DNA of 64,000 nucleotides from Hymenobacter setariae (GCF_007713685.1 NZ_VMRJ01000002.1:868001-932000), one strand, 5' to 3'. Positions 7,345 through 16,803 are shown, numbered from the stretch's first letter. The notes: generated by a model from the sequence alone, not told the origin. A program made the numbers and translations.

Positions 7345-9159
7345 TTACTTCACACTTGCCGCCCAGGCGTCCATTTTCTTTTCGAGCACGGCTAATGGCA
7401 TCGAGCCATCTTTCAGTAGCTCATCATGAAAGTCACTGAGCTTGAACTTACTGCCGAGCTGCTTCTCGTACTTGGTGCGCAGCTCCCGAATCTTGAGCTG
7501 CCCAATTTTATACCCTAGGGCTTGGCCCGGAATGGCCATGTAGCGCTCAATGGCCGAGGTGGCTTCGTCGGGGCTGGTGCTCAGGTTGTCAAGCATGTAG
7601 GCAATTGCTTGCTCGCGCGTCATCTGGCGCGAGTGCAGGCCAGTGTCCACGACGAGGCGCACGGCACGCAGCATTTCATCGCCCATGGCGCCCATGCGCT
7701 GGTAGGGGTCTTTGTAGAGGCCTAGCTCGGTGCCTAGGCTTTCGCAATACAGCGCCCAGCCCTCCACGTAGGCGGTCTGGAAGCCAAAGCGCCGAAACTT
7801 GGGTAAGCTGGTGTTTTCCTGCGTTAGCGAAATCTGGTAATGGTGGCCCGGAATGGCTTCGTGCAAAAACAGAGATTCCATGCCCGAGGTCGTGGTAAAT
7901 TTGGTAGCATCGGGAATGGGCACGTAGAAAATACCCGGCCGCGAGCCATCTGGCGAGCCCTGGTTGTACTCGGCCGACGCCGACGCCTCGCGGAATTTCT
8001 CGGTTTCGCGAATCTCAAACGGCGTTTTGGGCGTGCGCCCAAACATTGTTTTCAAATTGGGCAGCATCCGCTGGTGAATGTCCTCGAAGGCGGCTAGCAC
8101 CTGCTGCTGCGTCTTGAAAGGCCGAAACTTAGGGTCGGTGTTCAGGTACTTGAAGAAAGCTTTTAGGTCGCCTTTGAAGCCAACTTCCGCCTTAATCTGC
8201 TCCATCGAAGCCCGAATGCGCGCCACCTCAGCTAGCCCAATCTGGTAGATTTCGGCCGGCGTCTTGTCGGTTGTCGTCGCGTATTTTACTTCATAGGCGT
8301 AAATCTCCTTGCCACCGTTTACCGCATCAATGCCGCTTGTGGCACGCGCCTTCGGCAGGTATTCGGTCTGCATAAACGTGCCGAGCTTTTTATACGCGGG
8401 TACCAGCTCGGTGAGGATGGCTTTTTTATAAGCCGCCGTCAGGCGGGTTTTGTCGGCATCCGAAAAGTCCTTGGGCAAGCTGGCTATCGGGCCGTAGTAC
8501 AGGCTCTTGGTAGGGTCCGTCACGATGATGTCCTGGGCCGTGAGCTGCGGAATTATACGTACTACCAAGGCCCTAGGTAGCACTACGCCCGCCTTCATCC
8601 CAGTGCGGAAGTTGGCAATGGCCGAATCGGTCCAGGCTGTGAAGCCGTGTACGCGCCCCAGCCAGTTGTCGTAGTCCTGCACCGTCTTGAAGGGCTGCAC
8701 GCCCTGGCCCGAGCCGTACTGCCCTAGGGTGATAGGCAGCCCGTAAAACTGGTTAGCCGGTATCATCCAGCTATTCAGCTTGAGGCCCGCCAGCCCGTGG
8801 TTCATCTCATACTGAAAGATGTCGTAGCTGATTTTATCGTTGGCATCAAGCTTCTCACGGTCAAATTTCTCCAGCCGCGTGAGGTAGCCTCGGTAAAAAT
8901 TGCGCAGCGTGTCGCGGAAGGCACGCGTCTGGTTGTTGGGCAGCTGGTCGTTGTAGCGATTATCGCCGTAGGCCGTGGCATCGAGCGGAAACAGCTGCGA
9001 ATTCTTTTCCCAGTAGCTGTCAAATAATGCGGAGAGGTCTTTGTCGCCGCTGGCGCTGGCCGTGGCTTCCTGGCCGCTTTTATCAGACGAGGTAGATGAC
9101 TGGCAGCCCGCTAGCCACAAGGCCGCGGCGGCCACCGCCATCTGCGCGAAGTATTTCAT
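7345..9159 (-). CDS. DUF885-family lipoprotein, putative zinc metallopeptidase
   Basis: 604 residues. The start MKYFAQMAVAAAALWLAGC is a lipoprotein signal peptide (lipobox LAGC, Cys19) and is followed by a Ser/Lys-rich linker. The body matches DUF885: near residue 437 it has LFLHEAIPGHHYQ, whose HE-x-x-x-x-H pattern is the presumed zinc site, followed by the downstream EGWALYCESLG glutamate motif. The family resembles M32/gluzincin peptidases; its substrate is not established. It starts 14 bases after the cyanophycin synthetase stop, so the two are almost certainly co-transcribed. Since the protein is exported, a direct role in cytosolic cyanophycin breakdown is doubtful. Confidence 0.9.
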   Translation of the reverse strand: MKYFAQMAVAAAALWLAGCQSSTSSDKSGQEATASASGDKDLSALFDSYWEKNSQLFPLDATAYGDNRYNDQLPNNQTRAFRDTLRNFYRGYLTRLEKFDREKLDANDKISYDIFQYEMNHGLAGLKLNSWMIPANQFYGLPITLGQYGSGQGVQPFKTVQDYDNWLGRVHGFTAWTDSAIANFRTGMKAGVVLPRALVVRIIPQLTAQDIIVTDPTKSLYYGPIASLPKDFSDADKTRLTAAYKKAILTELVPAYKKLGTFMQTEYLPKARATSGIDAVNGGKEIYAYEVKYATTTDKTPAEIYQIGLAEVARIRASMEQIKAEVGFKGDLKAFFKYLNTDPKFRPFKTQQQVLAAFEDIHQRMLPNLKTMFGRTPKTPFEIRETEKFREASASAEYNQGSPDGSRPGIFYVPIPDATKFTTTSGMESLFLHEAIPGHHYQISLTQENTSLPKFRRFGFQTAYVEGWALYCESLGTELGLYKDPYQRMGAMGDEMLRAVRLVVDTGLHSRQMTREQAIAYMLDNLSTSPDEATSAIERYMAIPGQALGYKIGQLKIRELRTKYEKQLGSKFKLSDFHDELLKDGSMPLAVLEKKMDAWAASVK

Positions 9160-9173
9160 AGAAGGAAAGAAAA

Positions 9174-11840
9174 TTAAATCTGATAAGACAAGGCGGTGCC
9201 CGCGTCTTTCCCTAGGTTGGCCTCAAACTCATCGAGCTTCTTGAGCGTGCCGGCGATGTTCTCGGTTAGCAGCACCACCACCGAGCCTTCGGGCGCGGTT
9301 GCCAGCACGTGGTCGATGGCGTCCATCTCGTTTTCGATGTAGGTGATGGGCACTTCGGGCTTATCGAGGCGCAGGCCGCGCGTCATTATCTCTTGTAGAA
9401 ACTCAGCCGACTTGCCACGTAAATCCCGGTCTTGGCGCAAGACAATCTCGTCGAAGATGCGCCCTGCCACGCGGGCAAAGCCTAGGGTGTCTTCGTCGCG
9501 CCGGTCGCCGAGGCCGCTCACCACGCCGATTTTGCGGGTGGCTGGCGTGGCTTCCATGAACTCGGCAAAGCGGGTGATGCCCGCCGTGTTGTGGGCGTAG
9601 TCCACAATGACCTCAAAGCGCGGAAACTTGTAGCTATTCATACGGCCCGGCGTCTTAGTCGCCGAGGGCACGAATGTGCGGAATGCTGTCTTAATCGCGT
9701 CCTTGTCGAAGCCTGCCAGGTAGCCCGCCAGCGCAGCGGCCAGCGCGTTTTCGATGTTGAAAGTAGCGCGGCCCCCTAGGGTCACCGGAAACTCCATGGC
9801 CCGGTCGATACGCAGCTTGTAGGAGTTCTTGTAAATCGTAACGTAGCCTTCTTCGTACACCGCCGCCACGCCGCCAGCTTCCACGTGCTCCTGAATACGC
9901 GGGTTGTTCTCGTTCATCGAGAAGTACGCCACCTTGCAATCGAGCGTGCGGCCCATGTCATAGACCAAGTCGTCGTCGGCATTGAGCACCGCCCAGCCGT
10001 GCTTGGGCACGGTGCGGGGCACCACGCTCTTCACAGCCGCCATTTCCTCTACGGTGTAGATGTCGCGCAGCCCTAGGTGGTCGGCGGCCACGTTGGTCAC
10101 CACCGCGATGTCGCAGCTGTGGAAACCCAGGCCCGAGCGCAGCATGCCGCCACGCGCCGTTTCGAGCACCGCGTAGTTCACAGTGGGGTCGCGCAGCACA
10201 AACTCGGCACTCTGCCCGCCCGTGCAGTCACCCTTTTGCAGCTGCACGCCTTGGATATAAATACCGTCGGTAGTCGTGAAGCCAACCTTGTAGCCCGTGC
10301 TAGCCACTAGGTGCGCAATGAGGCGCGTGGTGGTCGTCTTGCCGTTGGTGCCCGTGATGGCAATAATCGGAATGCGCGCCGTGGAGCCAGCCGGAAAGAG
10401 CATGTCAATAACCGGCGCGGCCACGTTGCGCGGCAGCCCATCAGTAGGCGCAATGTGCATGCGGAAGCCAGGGGCCGCATTTACTTCTATCACCGCGCCG
10501 CGCGTCTCATTTAGCGGGATGGCAATATCACTGGTCAGCAAGTCGATGCCACAGATATCTAGCCCTATAATGCCCGCCACGCGCTCGGCCAGCAGCAGGT
10601 TATAGGGATGAATGAGGTCGGTCACGTCGGTAGCCGTGCCACCGGTGCTGATGTTAGCGGTGCTCTTGAGGTATAGCGTTTCGCCGGCCGGCAGCACCGA
10701 CTCTAGGGTCAGTTCCTTGCCCTTCAAGATATCTAGCGTGTGCTGGTCGGCCTTGATAGACGTAAGCACTTTTTCGTGTCCCACACCACGGCGTGGGTCC
10801 TCATTTACCTTATCAATGAGTTGCTGAATGGTGCGCTCCCCATCGCCGGTCACGGCGGCGGGCGTGCGCTTGGCCGCCGCGATGAGCTTGCCATTCACCA
10901 CCAGCAGGCGGTAGTCGTCGCCCTGCACATACTGCTCCACTATCACGGCACGTGAGTAGGCCTTAGCCGCTTTCAGGCCTTCTACTGCATCTTCCCAGTT
11001 GGTGATGCGAATGGTAGCGCCCTTGCCGTGGTTACCGTCGAGCGGCTTGGTCACGATGGGGAAACCTAATTCTTCAATAGCGTCGCGTAGGCCATCTTCC
11101 GAGTACACCGTGGTGCCGCGGGGCACGGGCACGCCACCATCGGCTAGCATGGCCTTAGTGCGGTTCTTATTGCCGGCTACCTCCACGCTCGCGTGCGAGG
11201 TCAGGTTGGTGGTCGTAGCCCAGATGCGCCGCTGGTTTACGCCGTAGCCGAGCTGAATGATGTTGCTGTTCTTGAGCTGGATGTACGGAATGTTGCGCGA
11301 GGCCGCCTCAGCCACGATGCTCCAAGTGCTGGGCCCGAAAAACTCCTCTTCCCGAATGTCGTGCAGTTCGTCAATAACCGGTTTTAGGTCAAAGGCTTCG
11401 CCCTTGGCCACAGCCTCTACTAGCTCCACGGCGGCCTGGGCGGCGTAGCGGCCGGCCCGTTCTTCCTGATAGGCAAATACCACGTATTCCACGCCATCTT
11501 CGCGGGCCGGGTAGCTTTTGCCCCAAAACACGGGCATGCCAGCCTGGCGCTGCAGCTCCAGCGCTACATGCTGAATAACGTGCCCTAGGGGCTCGCCATC
11601 GGCTAGCTGCTCCTGGGTAAGAGGTGGGTGCTTGGCTAGCTGCTTACTGGAGTGGCGGCCCGGCGCATGTGGCTGGCCGAGTTGGGGCAGCAGGGCAGTG
11701 AGGCGCTCGGCAAAACCATCGAGGGTGTTGCTCCACTCACCGGCAAGCTCTCCCAAATCAACTTTACACACAATCAATCGGAAGTGCTTCACCGACCAGT
11801 AGCTCGGGCCGCGCATCGTGCGCAGGTCAATAATCTTCAT
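9174..11840 (-). CDS. cphA: Cyanophycin synthetase
   Basis: 888 residues, the usual CphA length and three-part layout. An N-terminal domain (1-160) starts MKIIDLRTMRGPSYWS. An ATP-grasp domain (about 215-480, with FPIVTKPLDGNHGKGATI and the metal site GAVIEVNAAPGFRMH) adds Asp. A Mur ligase-like domain follows (P-loop IIAITGTNGKTTTTR near residue 495, then DCTGGQSAEF, NVAADHLG and VIVDYAHN) and adds Arg. The enzyme builds multi-L-arginyl-poly-L-aspartate from Asp and Arg at the cost of ATP, storing nitrogen and carbon. No cyanophycinase (cphB) is visible nearby; an exported DUF885 protein follows instead. A specialised peptide-making CphA-like enzyme cannot be excluded. Confidence 0.95.
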   Translation of the reverse strand: MKIIDLRTMRGPSYWSVKHFRLIVCKVDLGELAGEWSNTLDGFAERLTALLPQLGQPHAPGRHSSKQLAKHPPLTQEQLADGEPLGHVIQHVALELQRQAGMPVFWGKSYPAREDGVEYVVFAYQEERAGRYAAQAAVELVEAVAKGEAFDLKPVIDELHDIREEEFFGPSTWSIVAEAASRNIPYIQLKNSNIIQLGYGVNQRRIWATTTNLTSHASVEVAGNKNRTKAMLADGGVPVPRGTTVYSEDGLRDAIEELGFPIVTKPLDGNHGKGATIRITNWEDAVEGLKAAKAYSRAVIVEQYVQGDDYRLLVVNGKLIAAAKRTPAAVTGDGERTIQQLIDKVNEDPRRGVGHEKVLTSIKADQHTLDILKGKELTLESVLPAGETLYLKSTANISTGGTATDVTDLIHPYNLLLAERVAGIIGLDICGIDLLTSDIAIPLNETRGAVIEVNAAPGFRMHIAPTDGLPRNVAAPVIDMLFPAGSTARIPIIAITGTNGKTTTTRLIAHLVASTGYKVGFTTTDGIYIQGVQLQKGDCTGGQSAEFVLRDPTVNYAVLETARGGMLRSGLGFHSCDIAVVTNVAADHLGLRDIYTVEEMAAVKSVVPRTVPKHGWAVLNADDDLVYDMGRTLDCKVAYFSMNENNPRIQEHVEAGGVAAVYEEGYVTIYKNSYKLRIDRAMEFPVTLGGRATFNIENALAAALAGYLAGFDKDAIKTAFRTFVPSATKTPGRMNSYKFPRFEVIVDYAHNTAGITRFAEFMEATPATRKIGVVSGLGDRRDEDTLGFARVAGRIFDEIVLRQDRDLRGKSAEFLQEIMTRGLRLDKPEVPITYIENEMDAIDHVLATAPEGSVVVLLTENIAGTLKKLDEFEANLGKDAGTALSYQI

Positions 11841-12048
11841 ATAAGCAAGTCAGAGGTAAGCTGCCGGCCGGGCCAGCGGATTGGCAATGTAGGCACCATG
11901 CGGTGATGGCGCGCCGTATACGCAAAAAGTGCGATGAATAGGCACCAGTAGCTATCGTAGCGACGATACCACCCTGGGAAGCATAAAAGTAAGCTGCTCA
12001 AGAGTGCTGAGCCAGGCGGCTGTATTTTGGGGCACCTAATTAGTTTTG

Positions 12049-13215
12049 ATGTTGCCTACAACTACTTGCTTGCCTGCAGCTACTGCAGCGAAGCCTTATT
12101 TTCCAGCATTAACTGGCCTACGTGCCATAGCTGCTTGGCTGATATTCTTTTATCATACCAACCCATTTGCTCCAGATGGGCTAGCTGACCGCATCGTCAG
12201 TGAGTTTCACGTGGGTGTTACCCTCTTTTTTGTGCTTAGCGGCTTTCTAATTTGTGTGCGCTACGGCGGCCAAATTGAACTGTCCTGGCGGTGGTTTCGT
12301 GAGTACGTGCTTCGACGTTTTGCTCGCATCTATCCACTCTATTTTCTACTTACCTGTCTGTTTTTCACGGTTCAGCAACTAGTGCCGCGGTACGATACCG
12401 AAGGGTTGTACACGATATCTAGTGCCTCCGGCAGAGTTTTGATAATCGGTATGAACCTAACACTGCTACGAAGCTGGTTTGCAGATTTTCGGTTTACTGG
12501 TATTAGTACCGGGTGGACCCTGACGGTGGAAGAGTTCTTTTATCTAGTGGCTCCGTTTCTGGTACTAGGCCTAGCGCATAGGCTCGCTCGCCTGCCACTG
12601 TATACCGTGGGATTGGTAGCTATCGGCTGCGGTCTAGTTGCGTTGCCTACCTCTTGGCATCCGTTTGGGTTTTTTATCGGTTACAAATACATGATGTCCG
12701 CTACCTTCTTCGGGCGTTGCTTTGAATTTCTAGGCGGTATAACCTTGGGTCTGTTAGTGCTGCGAAATGCGGCCGTTTTAAGTTGGCTTGCCAAGCGTAT
12801 CTCTTGCACAACCTGGGGCATTATATGGGTGGCGACCTGCATTGGGCTGCTGCTGACAATGCGCGCACTACCCGCGCTAGTGCACACACTGCCTTGGGGC
12901 CCTGATTTTACCGACTGGGTCCGTATTTTCTTAAATAACGTGTTGCTTGTGCCAGGTATATGCCTAGTGCTTTATGGCCTGATACATGAGCCAAGTAGGC
13001 TGCGCGGCCTACTCGGCAGCCGCATGTTTGACTTATTTGGTAAGGCTAGCTATGCTCTTTATCTGATTCACATCGGTGTTATCGATGAGTTTCTCAAATT
13101 TCATATCACCACCAACTTATTAGCAAGATTTATTATCGCCAATATCCTTGCTATTGCGCTTTACAAGGGCATCGAGCGCCCGTTGTACAGGAGGCTAGTG
13201 CCTCGTAGGTCCTAG
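12049..13215 (+). CDS. Acyltransferase 3 (OafA/YrhL-type) membrane protein
   Basis: 388 residues from the ATG at 12049 (a TTG lies directly before it). The family signature is clear: YFPALTGLRAIAAWLIFFYH with the catalytic His, FHVGVTLFFVLSGFLI, FREYVLRRFARIYPLYFLL and GISTGWTLTVEEFFYL. About ten hydrophobic helices follow. Such enzymes move acetyl or other acyl groups onto exported sugars such as O-antigen or capsule units. Base and codon use is noticeably AT-richer than in the neighbours (many TTT, ATT and TTA codons), which hints at recent acquisition. There is no glycan gene cluster around it. A strong terminator follows. Confidence 0.92.
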   Translation: MLPTTTCLPAATAAKPYFPALTGLRAIAAWLIFFYHTNPFAPDGLADRIVSEFHVGVTLFFVLSGFLICVRYGGQIELSWRWFREYVLRRFARIYPLYFLLTCLFFTVQQLVPRYDTEGLYTISSASGRVLIIGMNLTLLRSWFADFRFTGISTGWTLTVEEFFYLVAPFLVLGLAHRLARLPLYTVGLVAIGCGLVALPTSWHPFGFFIGYKYMMSATFFGRCFEFLGGITLGLLVLRNAAVLSWLAKRISCTTWGIIWVATCIGLLLTMRALPALVHTLPWGPDFTDWVRIFLNNVLLVPGICLVLYGLIHEPSRLRGLLGSRMFDLFGKASYALYLIHIGVIDEFLKFHITTNLLARFIIANILAIALYKGIERPLYRRLVPRRS

Positions 13216-13243
13216 GTGCTATCGTAGGGCACGAGATAAAAAA

Positions 13244-13280
13244 CAAACCCCCAAGAAGCAGCTAGCTTCTTGGGGGTTTG
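13244..13280. terminator. Strong terminator hairpin
   Basis: Perfect 15-bp stem CAAACCCCCAAGAAG (13244-13258 and 13266-13280), 7-base loop. It lies between the acyltransferase and the minus-strand tRNA-Cys and can serve both. Confidence 0.9.
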
Positions 13281-13292
13281 GGTGTTTGGTTG

Positions 13293-13363
13293 AGGTAACG
13301 GGCGGATTCGAACCGCCGTAGGAGGTTTTGCAGACCTCTACCTAGCCACTCGGTCACGTTACC
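13293..13363 (-). tRNA. tRNA-Cys (GCA anticodon)
   Basis: On the minus strand a 71-base cloverleaf can be drawn. The acceptor stem is GGTAACG/CGTTACC, the anticodon stem GAGGT/ACCTC has loop CTGCAAA (anticodon GCA), and the T arm is GGCGG-TTCGAAT-CCGCC. The discriminator base is U, as expected for tRNA-Cys. CCA is not encoded. A near-perfect Bacteroidota promoter lies directly upstream. Confidence 0.95.
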
Positions 13364-13375
13364 GGCTTGGGCGGG

Positions 13376-13405
13376 CAAAGGTACGAAAAAAGACCACACT
13401 GCCAA
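13376..13405 (-). promoter_or_regulatory. Promoter of tRNA-Cys
   Basis: On the minus strand TTTTG, with its TTG at 13405-13403, is followed after exactly 19 bases by TACCTTTG (13383-13376). This matches the Bacteroidota primary sigma consensus TTG-N19-TAnnTTTG. Transcription would start a few bases before the mature tRNA 5' end at 13363. Confidence 0.8.
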
Positions 13406-13443
13406 AATTACCCGCCTAAATGCTGTAAATACTTACATAAAAA

Positions 13444-13469
13444 AAGCCCCGGCCTTTCGCCCGGGGCTT
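13444..13469 (-). terminator. Terminator of rpsA
   Basis: Stem AAGCCCCGG (13444-13452) and CCGGGGCTT (13461-13469). On the minus strand it is followed by TTTTTT, 24 bases past the rpsA stop. Confidence 0.88.
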
Positions 13470-13492
13470 CTTATTTACCTTAATTCAAAAAC

Positions 13493-15388
13493 TTACGAAC
13501 CTTGAATTTCAGCGTTGTCGGGCGAGTTGCCAGCCAGCGGGGTGCCAGCTTCGGCGCGAGCCTTCAGGCGGTCTTCGCCAGCCTGGCGCTCGGCACCAGC
13601 AAGCTGGTCGCGCAGGGCGCTCAGGGCGTCGAGGTCACCTAGGGTGTTCTTCTCAGCCGGCTTCTTGAGGTCGCTCAGTTTGCCTTCGCCTTGGGCAGCG
13701 CCGCCAGCGGGGGCTTTCTTCGCAAACTTCGAGTTCGAAGCGCGGTTGCTCTCGTCCTCTTTGTTGTACACCGCAGTGTGCGACAGCACGATGCGACGGT
13801 CATCTTTCGAGAACTCGGTAACGCGGAAGTCGAGCGACTCGCCGTTTTCGGCGTTCGAGCCATCCTCTTTCACCAAGCCTTTGGGGTAAGCGAAGCCCTC
13901 GATGCCGTAAGGCAACTCGAGTACTGCGCCACGGTCCGACTTCTCGGTGATGGTAGCCTTGTGTACCGAGCCGGGGGTGAATACCGTCTGGAAGGTATCC
14001 CAAGGGTTTTCCTCCAGCTGCTTCACACCTAGGGCCAGGCGGCGAGCGGGCATGTCAAGCTCCAGTACTACTACGTCGAGCTTGTCGCCAACTTTAACCA
14101 CCTCCGAAGGGTGCTTAATTTTCTTGGTCCACGACAGGTCCGATACGTGCACGAGGCCGTCTACACCCTCTTCCAGTTCTACGAACAGGCCGAAGTTGGT
14201 CAGGTTACGTACAGCGCCGCTGTGCTTGGTGCCTACGGCAAACTTCTCAGCGAAGTCGCCGCGGGTCCACGGGTCTTCGGTCAGTTGCTTGATGCCGAGG
14301 CTCATCTTGCGGTCTTCGCGGTCGAGGGTCAGTACTACTGCCTCTACCGTGTCGCCCTGCTTGATGAAGTCCTGCGGGTTGCGCAGGTGCTGGCTCCAGC
14401 TCATTTCCGATACGTGGATGAGGCCTTCAACGCCCGGTACCACTTCCATGAATGCGCCGTAGTCGGCTACGTTCACGATGCGGCCCTGAACACGCGAGCC
14501 AGGACCTAGGTCGGCTGGCAGCGAATCCCATGGGTGAGGCGTCAGCTGCTTCAAGCCCAGCGAAATACGCTTCTTGGCTTCGTCGAAGTCCAACACAACC
14601 ACGTTGAGTTTCTGGTCGAGCTGCAGTGCTTCGCTCGGGTGAGCGATGCGGCCCCACGAAATGTCCGTGATGTGCAGCAGACCATCGACACCGCCGAGGT
14701 CGATGAACACGCCGAAATTGGTCATGTTCTTGATGTTGCCTTCCAGAATCTGACCTTTTTCGAGGTTGTTCAGGATGGCTTCGCGCTGCTGCTCGAGGTC
14801 CTTCTCGATGAGGACTTTGTGCGATACAACCACGTTGTCGAAAGCGGCGTTGATTTTCACCACTTTCACTTCCATGCGGCGACCAACATAAATGTCGAAG
14901 TCGCGGATGGGTTTCACGTCAATCTGCGAGCCGGGGAGGAAGGCTTCAACGCCATCCATCTCCATGATGAGGCCGCCTTTGGTGCGGCGCTTCACCACGC
15001 CTTCCAGCACGGTATCATTCTCCAGAGCCGCGTAAATAGCGTTCCAGGCCTGCTTGATTTTAGCTTTCTTACGGCTCAGGATGAGCTGGCCGTTTGCATC
15101 CTCCTGGTCTTCGATGAATACGTCAACCTCGTCGCCCACTTTGAGCTCAGGCAGGTCACGGAATTCGCTCAGTGGCACGAGGCCATCCGATTTGAAGCCG
15201 ATGTTCAGGATAACATCGCGGTCGGTGATACCTACCACGGTGCCTTTAATTACCTCTTCCTCCTGTACGGTGGTGAGGGTGTCGCCGTAAAGCTTTTCCA
15301 GCTCGGCGCGCTGCTCGGGGTTGTAGTTACCACCAAAGCCGCTGGCTCCGACATTGTCCCAGTCGAAATCGTCAACCAATTCTGCCAT
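13493..15388 (-). CDS. rpsA: 30S ribosomal protein S1
   Basis: 631 residues with six S1 (OB-fold) repeats at about 43-107, 125-190, 210-279, 297-367, 384-454 and 470-540. Examples of the repeat signature are GVFIDLGGVDGLLHITDISW, GAFMEVVPGVEGLIHVSEMSW and GLFVELEEGVDGLVHVSDLSW. The long acidic/basic C-terminal tail after 545 is low-complexity. S1 helps 30S subunits bind mRNA; in Bacteroidota, where Shine-Dalgarno sites are rare, it is thought to matter especially for initiation. The gene has a strong own promoter at 15499-15529 and an own terminator, so it is monocistronic. Confidence 0.97.
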   Translation of the reverse strand: MAELVDDFDWDNVGASGFGGNYNPEQRAELEKLYGDTLTTVQEEEVIKGTVVGITDRDVILNIGFKSDGLVPLSEFRDLPELKVGDEVDVFIEDQEDANGQLILSRKKAKIKQAWNAIYAALENDTVLEGVVKRRTKGGLIMEMDGVEAFLPGSQIDVKPIRDFDIYVGRRMEVKVVKINAAFDNVVVSHKVLIEKDLEQQREAILNNLEKGQILEGNIKNMTNFGVFIDLGGVDGLLHITDISWGRIAHPSEALQLDQKLNVVVLDFDEAKKRISLGLKQLTPHPWDSLPADLGPGSRVQGRIVNVADYGAFMEVVPGVEGLIHVSEMSWSQHLRNPQDFIKQGDTVEAVVLTLDREDRKMSLGIKQLTEDPWTRGDFAEKFAVGTKHSGAVRNLTNFGLFVELEEGVDGLVHVSDLSWTKKIKHPSEVVKVGDKLDVVVLELDMPARRLALGVKQLEENPWDTFQTVFTPGSVHKATITEKSDRGAVLELPYGIEGFAYPKGLVKEDGSNAENGESLDFRVTEFSKDDRRIVLSHTAVYNKEDESNRASNSKFAKKAPAGGAAQGEGKLSDLKKPAEKNTLGDLDALSALRDQLAGAERQAGEDRLKARAEAGTPLAGNSPDNAEIQGS

Positions 15389-15407
15389 GTACTAGCAGGT
15401 TCCTAAG

Positions 15408-15950
15408 CTACTGAACGCCACACCGGAACCTAGAGTGGAGCGCATTTTGAGTGGGTTCCGGAAGAAAAACCTTCCGACCTGCCGCCTTGACAGGGCCGCA
15501 AAGGTACGGATTTTCAGTGAGTTTAGCAAGTGGGCAAGCAGATTCTAAACGGGGCAAGATTCGCTCAGTCTCAAGGCTAAGCTGCCAATCGGAGTGGTCT
15601 TGTGGTGGAGTATCGATATCAATGACGTGCTCAGCCAAAAAGGGCACTTCTGCTCCTAGGCGGAGATAGAAAGCATCTTCAAAGTCTAAGCAGGCTGGTT
15701 GATTATCCAGGATGCCGATATAGGTATCACCTATCTTCTCTTTAACGATAACCCACATGCGCTCTCCTACTACATCTATTTCTCCCTCATTATCAACTTC
15801 AATGTCAAATAGTAACCTTGCCGCTTGCCCCCGCGCTATAGTCTGCCTTGCTTCCAAGGCAGGAATCCAGAACGTGTCGCCATACTTGGCATGAGACGCT
15901 TCAGCAGAGCGCAATTCCCAATAGTCAGTTTGTATTGTTGGTTTTCGCAT
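15408..15950 (-). CDS. DUF2314-like hypothetical protein, 180 residues
   Basis: Translation probably begins at the ATG at 15950 (MRKPTIQTDYWELRS); the frame stays open to 16037. The first half has FWIPALEARQTIARGQAARLLFDIEV. The second has GERMWVIVKEKIGDTYIGILDNQPAC followed by LRLGAEVPFLAEHVIDI. This order (control of motion, then ER-M/I-W-V, then G-x-L-x-N-x-P, then a hydrophilic-to-hydrophobic return with an H-V-x-D/E end) resembles the DUF2314/Imm33-type fold. Function is unknown; such proteins are often immunity or regulatory partners. The rpsA promoter lies inside the 3' part of this gene. It is less GC-rich than its neighbours. Confidence 0.6.
   Translation of the reverse strand: MRKPTIQTDYWELRSAEASHAKYGDTFWIPALEARQTIARGQAARLLFDIEVDNEGEIDVVGERMWVIVKEKIGDTYIGILDNQPACLDFEDAFYLRLGAEVPFLAEHVIDIDTPPQDHSDWQLSLETERILPRLESACPLAKLTENPYLCGPVKAAGRKVFLPEPTQNALHSRFRCGVQ
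15499..15529 (-). promoter_or_regulatory. Promoter of rpsA
   Basis: On the minus strand CTTG (TTG at 15529-15527), 20 bases, then TACCTTTG (15506-15499), about 110 bases before the rpsA start codon. This leaves an untranslated leader of roughly 100 bases with an inverted repeat (GGTTCCGG...), where autoregulation by S1 could act. Confidence 0.75.
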
Positions 15951-16093
15951 AAGATAGCCATACTGGCCACAGTGGATAATAGGAGTGTCGTCTGCAAAAG
16001 AAGGGATTATCAGGCTGTGAAGTAGCAGCCTCACCACCTGTTCACTGGGGTAGCCGTATTTGCTACTGCTTTACTCGTTTTAAGCATAGCAAT

Positions 16094-16783
16094 ATGGAAA
16101 AACTCGTGCTTATCCGCCACGGCGAAAGCCAGTGGAATCTCGAAAACCGCTTCACTGGCTGGGCCGATGTGGACCTAACCGATACTGGCCGCCAGCAGGC
16201 GCGGCAAGCGGGGCAGATTCTGAAAAAGAACGGCTACACCTTCGACCAAGGCTTTACGTCGGTGCTGCGGCGGGCCATCAAAACGCTTGACTACGTGCTT
16301 GATGAGATGGACTGCATGTGGATTCCGATTCAGAAGTCGTGGCGGCTCAATGAGCGCTTCTACGGCGCGCTGCAAGGACTAAACAAAGCCGAAACCGCCG
16401 AAAAGTACGGAGCCGACCAGGTGCAGCTATGGCGGCGCGACCCGCACGCCCTGCCGCCAGCCGTCACGCGCGAAGACCCACGTTTTCCGGGTCACGATAT
16501 TCGGTATAAGCACTTGACCGACCGCGAATTGCCACTAACCGAAAACTTGAGCTCGACCATGGAGCGGGTAATGCCGTTCTGGACCGAGCGCATTGTGCGG
16601 GCCATGCGCCACCAGCAGAAGGTAGTGGTGGCAGCTCACGGCAACAGCCTGCGGGCGCTGGTGCAGTACATCGATAACCTTACGGATGAGGAAGTGACCA
16701 AGCTGGAAATTCCGACCGGCGTACCGTTGGTGTACGAACTCGATGACAACTTGAACCGCATCAGGCACTATTACTTAACCTAG
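16094..16783 (+). CDS. gpmA: 2,3-bisphosphoglycerate-dependent phosphoglycerate mutase
   Basis: 229 residues, normal for dPGM. The phospho-accepting His9 lies in [12 protein letters not shown], followed by [43 protein letters not shown], and the second catalytic His in [16 protein letters not shown]. It interconverts 3- and 2-phosphoglycerate in glycolysis and gluconeogenesis. The next gene is convergent and its stop lies 20 bases away, with no obvious hairpin between. Confidence 0.96.
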   Translation: MEKLVLIRHGESQWNLENRFTGWADVDLTDTGRQQARQAGQILKKNGYTFDQGFTSVLRRAIKTLDYVLDEMDCMWIPIQKSWRLNERFYGALQGLNKAETAEKYGADQVQLWRRDPHALPPAVTREDPRFPGHDIRYKHLTDRELPLTENLSSTMERVMPFWTERIVRAMRHQQKVVVAAHGNSLRALVQYIDNLTDEEVTKLEIPTGVPLVYELDDNLNRIRHYYLT

Positions 16784-16803
16784 GGCAGGTGGCGGCACTT
16801 AGG

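Noticed and set aside
14534-15406. 290-residue open frame opposite rpsA
   Set aside because: Full antisense overlap with ribosomal protein S1, with composition of a shadow frame.
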